64,000 bases of DNA from assembly GCA_963738345.1 (NCBI GenBank), contig CAVTWI010000001.1, positions 620,001-684,000 of the forward strand, given 5' to 3'. The translations under genes were made by a program, and so were the position numbers. Shown piece after piece: positions 61,388 to 64,000 of the stretch. The DNA comes from Bog-159 sp963738345. GTDB taxonomy: Bacteria > Acidobacteriota > Terriglobia > Bryobacterales > Bryobacteraceae. The number at the start of each line of letters is the position of its first letter. Position 1 is the stretch's first letter. The notes beneath the pieces are model-generated. The model was not told where the DNA came from. It was given only the letters and a program-made list of their open reading frames with translations, and made no database searches.

Positions 61388-62644
61388 TTATTGACTGTCC
61401 GTACACCTCCTCTGCTGCGCCAACCGTTGCGCGGCGCCGATCACCCGAATGCCACGGCCCCGACGCCTGGCTCCGGTCGGTTCCGGCGAGTTCTTCGCCT
61501 CGGTCGCCGCGAATAGCCGGTCTCTTAACTCCTCAATGCGCTTGTGAAGAACCGCCACATTCAGCGACGCATACCTGGCTTGCAGCCGCTTACCCGCCGC
61601 TTCGGAAATCTGTCCCGACTCCATGACCCGCTGAAAGGGCGTCCGCGGTTTGTCGTACCGGCGATGGATCTTGCCCTCCACCCGGACCTTCTCGACCAGC
61701 TTGATGGTCGGCTGAAAGAAGTTCTTGTATACCGTTACGGACTGATACAACTCACGCAGAATCGCCAACTCCGCCGCCGTGTCCAGCCGCTGGTACCCCG
61801 CCACCTTGCGCACGTGGCTCCAGTTGCGCTGCTCCACCCAGCAGTTGTCGTTCTTCTGGTACGGTCGCGAGCGCGACATCTTGATCTTGGGCCTGGCATT
61901 CTGGCAGTATCCCCAGATCAGATCATTGATCATGCCGCTGTCGTTGTCCGGATGGATCTCCCGGATCCGAAAAGGTAGGCGTTGCCGAATGACCTCCATG
62001 CCTGCCTTGGTGGCGGCCTGAGATCTCCCCATGATGGCCTCTCCCTCCCACCACCCGCTGGCGATATCCGCTGCCGAGAGCGTGTGCACATACTCGCCAG
62101 CCGTCGACCGGCCGCAGTGAAATACATAATCCAGTTGCAGGTTGCCCACCTCCGTGGTGTCCCACTCCGACGCCACTTTCACCGGCACCTTCTGGTACAG
62201 CAACGGATGCACGCCAGGGTTCCGGTTCTGGCGCAAGCCCCGCAGCCGCTTCTCCCGATCCAACAGCCGGTCTATAGTGCGCGGCGAAATCGCCTCCAAC
62301 TTGGTCACCACCGCCTCGCTACAAACCAGTTCCTTGGATCGCCGTAGCCGCGCGACTTCATTGCGCAGCGCCGGTGCCAGGCGCTGCCCGCAGGGGTAAT
62401 CGAATAGCTCCCAGAGCTTAATCAATACCGTCCGTACCTCCTGGGTGTAGGTCCGCTGGCGCGGCCCGCGTTTCTTGTGCTGCCGGATCGCGGCGGGATG
62501 GGCCAGTTTGCCGATCAGCACCTTTCGATTCAGCCGCGTGCGCTTCCGCGCTTCATTCAGCAACCGAGTCTTAGTCTTCTTATCCGCGTTCCGATACTCG
62601 TCCCGGACGCGTGCCAGGTATTGCTCTCGTGAGTGCATGTCCAT
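61388..62644 (-). CDS. DDE transposase (integrase core)
   Basis: 418 residues. N-terminal helix-turn-helix part (KTRLLNEARKRTRLNRKVLIGKL; PRTIDRLLD). Integrase core with DDE residues: Asp in TEVGNLQLDYVFHCG, Asp in IREIHPDNDSGMIND, Glu in KNDNCWVEQRNW. After the core a C-terminal part with FQRVMESGQISEAAGKRLQARYASL. Resembles IS481/ISNCY-type transposases. Intact, so the element may still be active. Confidence 0.88.
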   Translation of the reverse strand: MDMHSREQYLARVRDEYRNADKKTKTRLLNEARKRTRLNRKVLIGKLAHPAAIRQHKKRGPRQRTYTQEVRTVLIKLWELFDYPCGQRLAPALRNEVARLRRSKELVCSEAVVTKLEAISPRTIDRLLDREKRLRGLRQNRNPGVHPLLYQKVPVKVASEWDTTEVGNLQLDYVFHCGRSTAGEYVHTLSAADIASGWWEGEAIMGRSQAATKAGMEVIRQRLPFRIREIHPDNDSGMINDLIWGYCQNARPKIKMSRSRPYQKNDNCWVEQRNWSHVRKVAGYQRLDTAAELAILRELYQSVTVYKNFFQPTIKLVEKVRVEGKIHRRYDKPRTPFQRVMESGQISEAAGKRLQARYASLNVAVLHKRIEELRDRLFAATEAKNSPEPTGARRRGRGIRVIGAAQRLAQQRRCTDSQ

Positions 62645-62731
62645 CCTTGAGCCAAAACTGGCCCTGATGCACTCGCGCTTTCGGTCATATTCTTAAATGG
62701 CCCAACCGATAGCCCTATGGTCATATTTTAA

Positions 62732-63004
62732 GTGACAGAATTCGCGAGCACTCAGTCCAAGCCGGGAACGCGATATACTGTCGCCCTTCCATCGCCGCTG
62801 GCCGTTGAAGTGGAACGTTATGCCGAGACAGTTGACGCTAGTATGAGCAAGGCAATCGCTGCGCTTGTCAGGCTTGGTCTTCAAACCCATGCGGATCGCA
62901 AGCGGGAGTTTTTTGAAAGGCTGAAGAAGAATCTTGCCGCCGACGATCCGAGTAATCAAGATAGGTTGCTCGATGATTTCCGCACACTCATCCTCGGTCG
63001 CTGA
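62732..63004 (+). pseudogene. 3' part of the split RHH antitoxin gene
   Basis: The 89-codon frame begins at a GTG inside the insertion-sequence end (residues MTEF), then continues ASTQSKPGTRYTVALPSPLAVEVERYAET, MSKAIAALVRLGLQTHADRK and ends LLDDFRTLILGR. This is a CopG/ribbon-helix-helix-like antitoxin; the N-terminal residues and promoter lie left of the element (61020-61072). The GTG supplied by the element may still allow translation, but no ribosome site is seen. Confidence 0.75.
62744..62751. repeat. Target-site duplication, right copy
   Basis: GCGAGCAC, identical to 61065-61072; direct repeat flanking the insertion sequence. Confidence 0.65.
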
Positions 63005-63007
63005 ATC

Positions 63008-63250
63008 ATGCCCAAAATCCAATGGGACAATCTTCCCAGGGAGAAATGGGCCCGCCTACGGAAACGAGCGAAAGAGCGCAAGATTTCGATGGAAGACCTG
63101 TTCGATCTACCGGACTGGAAGTCGCAAGACCCAGATGTGCCAGACGGAGACTGGTACAAGGACTTTGGAACCTTCAAGCTCTGCGGAACCGGACGCCTGC
63201 CAAGCACGTTTCTGGTGTCGGGGCAGTCTGCCAGGGGCAAGCGATTGTGA
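63008..63250 (+). CDS. Small conserved protein, partner of the RHH antitoxin
   Basis: 80 residues: MPKIQWDNLPREKWARLRKRAKERKIS, then DLPDWKSQDPDVPDGDWYKDFGTFKLCG and the ending TFLVSGQSARGKRL. I have the impression of a recurrent small family with the ending GQ-ARGKRL, but cannot name its activity. It follows the antitoxin fragment by three bases, the place of a toxin. Its own promoter is now cut off by the insertion sequence. Confidence 0.65.
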   Translation: MPKIQWDNLPREKWARLRKRAKERKISMEDLFDLPDWKSQDPDVPDGDWYKDFGTFKLCGTGRLPSTFLVSGQSARGKRL

Positions 63251-63419
63251 TTGGGCAGGCGCCACCGCATCCGAAGTGTGGCATTGGAAACGGTAAGTAC
63301 CGCCTGACGCCATGGTTTGCTAACCCTTGCCCCCCTGGCTGATCGATCGTTTTGGCAATGACACCGCTGCTTGCTGAGAGTGGCGCGTCGCGTTGGCGTA
63401 TACTGAAATCGGTTGGGCC

Positions 63420-63737
63420 ATGGCTAACGAGTATATAGAACAACGCGACGGCGGCTATTTCATCGCAGGCACCCGAATTTCCCTCGACTCGGTGGTCTAC
63501 GCATTTCTAAGCGGAGAGTCCCCCGAGGGAATTGCCGTATCGTTCCCTGCCTTGGGCTTGGAACAGATCTTCGGCTCACTGGCTTTCTATATGGCCAATC
63601 GGGAGACCGTAGATCGCTACCTGCGCGACGGCCAAAGAGACTTTGAAGCCCTTCGTGAGCAGGCGCGACGGAAGAACCCCGCACTTTATGCCAAACTTGA
63701 GGACGTGCGCCGGAGAACTCACGCACCTAGTGCATGA
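63420..63737 (+). CDS. DUF433 antitoxin
   Basis: 105 residues from the ATG at 63420: EYIEQRDGGYFIAGTRISLDSVVYAFLSGESPEGIAVSFPALGLEQIFGSLAFYMAN is the DUF433 domain, a winged-helix antitoxin family. C-terminal helical tail QRDFEALREQARRKNPALYAKL. The upstream ATG at 63393 adds nine residues outside the domain. Its stop overlaps the next start (ATGA). Confidence 0.9.
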   Translation: MANEYIEQRDGGYFIAGTRISLDSVVYAFLSGESPEGIAVSFPALGLEQIFGSLAFYMANRETVDRYLRDGQRDFEALREQARRKNPALYAKLEDVRRRTHAPSA

Positions 63738-64000
63738 GGCCGCTCTTCCAGGCAGACGCCGATTTCAACCACAAGATCGTGGTCGGCCTTCGCCGCCGCG
63801 AGCCGTCGATCGATTTCATGAGCGCAGATGAAGGTGGCGTCGTCGGCGTGCCCGACCCCGGCGTGCTCCACATCGCTGCGGCGTCACGTCGAATTCTGGT
63901 TTCCCATGATCGAAGGACCATGCCCAGTCACTTCATGAGATTTCTCGAGACCCGATCGAGTCCGGGACTCATTATCGTTTCGCAGCATCTCGACATCGGA
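63734..64000 (+). CDS. DUF5615 PIN-like toxin (cut by window end)
   Basis: The visible 89 codons begin MRPLFQADADFNHKIVVGLRRREPSIDF and include DPGVLHIAASRRILVSHDRRTMPSHF, with Asp pairs (ADADFN, SHDR) as in PIN-like DUF5615 nucleases. These are coded beside DUF433 antitoxins in many genomes. The frame is still open at the last base; only a few residues are likely to be missing. Four-base overlap with the antitoxin gene. Confidence 0.88.
   Translation, partial: MRPLFQADADFNHKIVVGLRRREPSIDFMSADEGGVVGVPDPGVLHIAAASRRILVSHDRRTMPSHFMRFLETRSSPGLIIVSQHLDIG

Larger units (their letters stand above)
61073..62743. mobile_element. Insertion sequence with DDE transposase
   Basis: 1671 bases between the two 8-bp direct repeats. 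TGTCA (61074-61078) and TGACA (62733-62737) mark the ends. Each end carries two similar transposase-binding-like repeats of the type (C)ATTTAAGAACATGACC: inner pair 61111-61135 and 62683-62707, matching at 22 of 25 positions as inverted repeats, and weaker outer copies near 61079-61097 and 62719-62735. The left side has one base and the right side six bases between TGTCA/TGACA and the duplication, so exact ends are uncertain. One transposase gene on the minus strand. Family not named with certainty. Confidence 0.8.

Overview
The window is about 60% GC, gene-dense, and reads like a chromosome segment of an acidobacterium close to Solibacter/Bryobacter. This lineage call is inference from gene style: GloVer-repeat secreted proteins, an ECF42-type sigma factor with a DGPF/YCII partner, a PdxR-PdxS-PdxT vitamin B6 cluster, many toxin-antitoxin pairs, and frequent secreted and outer-membrane proteins. 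No rRNA or tRNA gene and no CRISPR array was seen.

Layout. 1-5.6 kb: end of an aldehyde dehydrogenase, an orphan HigA-like antitoxin, a TolC-type outer membrane protein, and an ECF42 sigma operon. 5.6-8.1 kb: a very small bacterial microcompartment (BMC) locus, one hexameric shell protein translationally coupled to a CoA-acylating aldehyde dehydrogenase with a targeting-like tail. 8.1-12.2 kb: a frameshifted recJ, a decayed ParDE pair, an esterase and a DinB protein. 12.2-17.4 kb (minus strand): a six-gene operon in the order of csu-type archaic chaperone-usher pili (three subunits, chaperone, outer-membrane barrel, terminal subunit), but with a barrel that does not look like a standard usher. 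17.6-29.1 kb: housekeeping and metabolic genes, including epimerases, an MFS pump, thiG, an NfrB-like c-di-GMP-responsive glycosyltransferase and pdxR-pdxS-pdxT-arsC. 29.1-32.8 kb: an accessory insert bounded by a tandem-duplication scar built from the 5' end of xseA joined to the 3' end of arsC. 32.9-39.1 kb: xseA, acpP, fabF, etfB, etfA, queG and a thioesterase.

39.2-48.8 kb is the most unusual part. A metallophosphoesterase, a sigma factor, a zinc-finger anti-sigma-like protein and a 1201-residue tandem KaiC-like ATPase fused to an ABC-type solute-binding domain without any signal peptide form one operon. It is followed by two tandem paralogous Cache-HAMP membrane sensors that lack any output domain, with a 66-residue gene between them and a remnant of a second copy of that gene after the second sensor. 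I know of no described system with this make-up.

48.8-59.8 kb: TonB-domain protein, SDR enzyme, TonB-dependent receptor, two GloVer-repeat proteins, a GT1 glycosyltransferase, a frameshifted PQQ-type propeller protein and a hydrolase. 60-64 kb: a toxin-antitoxin island. It holds a Phd/VapC pair; an antitoxin gene split by a 1.67-kb insertion sequence with an 8-bp target duplication that falls in the same reading phase on both sides, so the promoter-operator and 5' codons lie left of the element and the rest to its right; and a DUF433/DUF5615 pair running off the end.

Two single-base frameshifts in otherwise full-length genes (recJ, PQQ protein) could be real or assembly errors. Functions are assigned by motif recognition only; no database search was possible.
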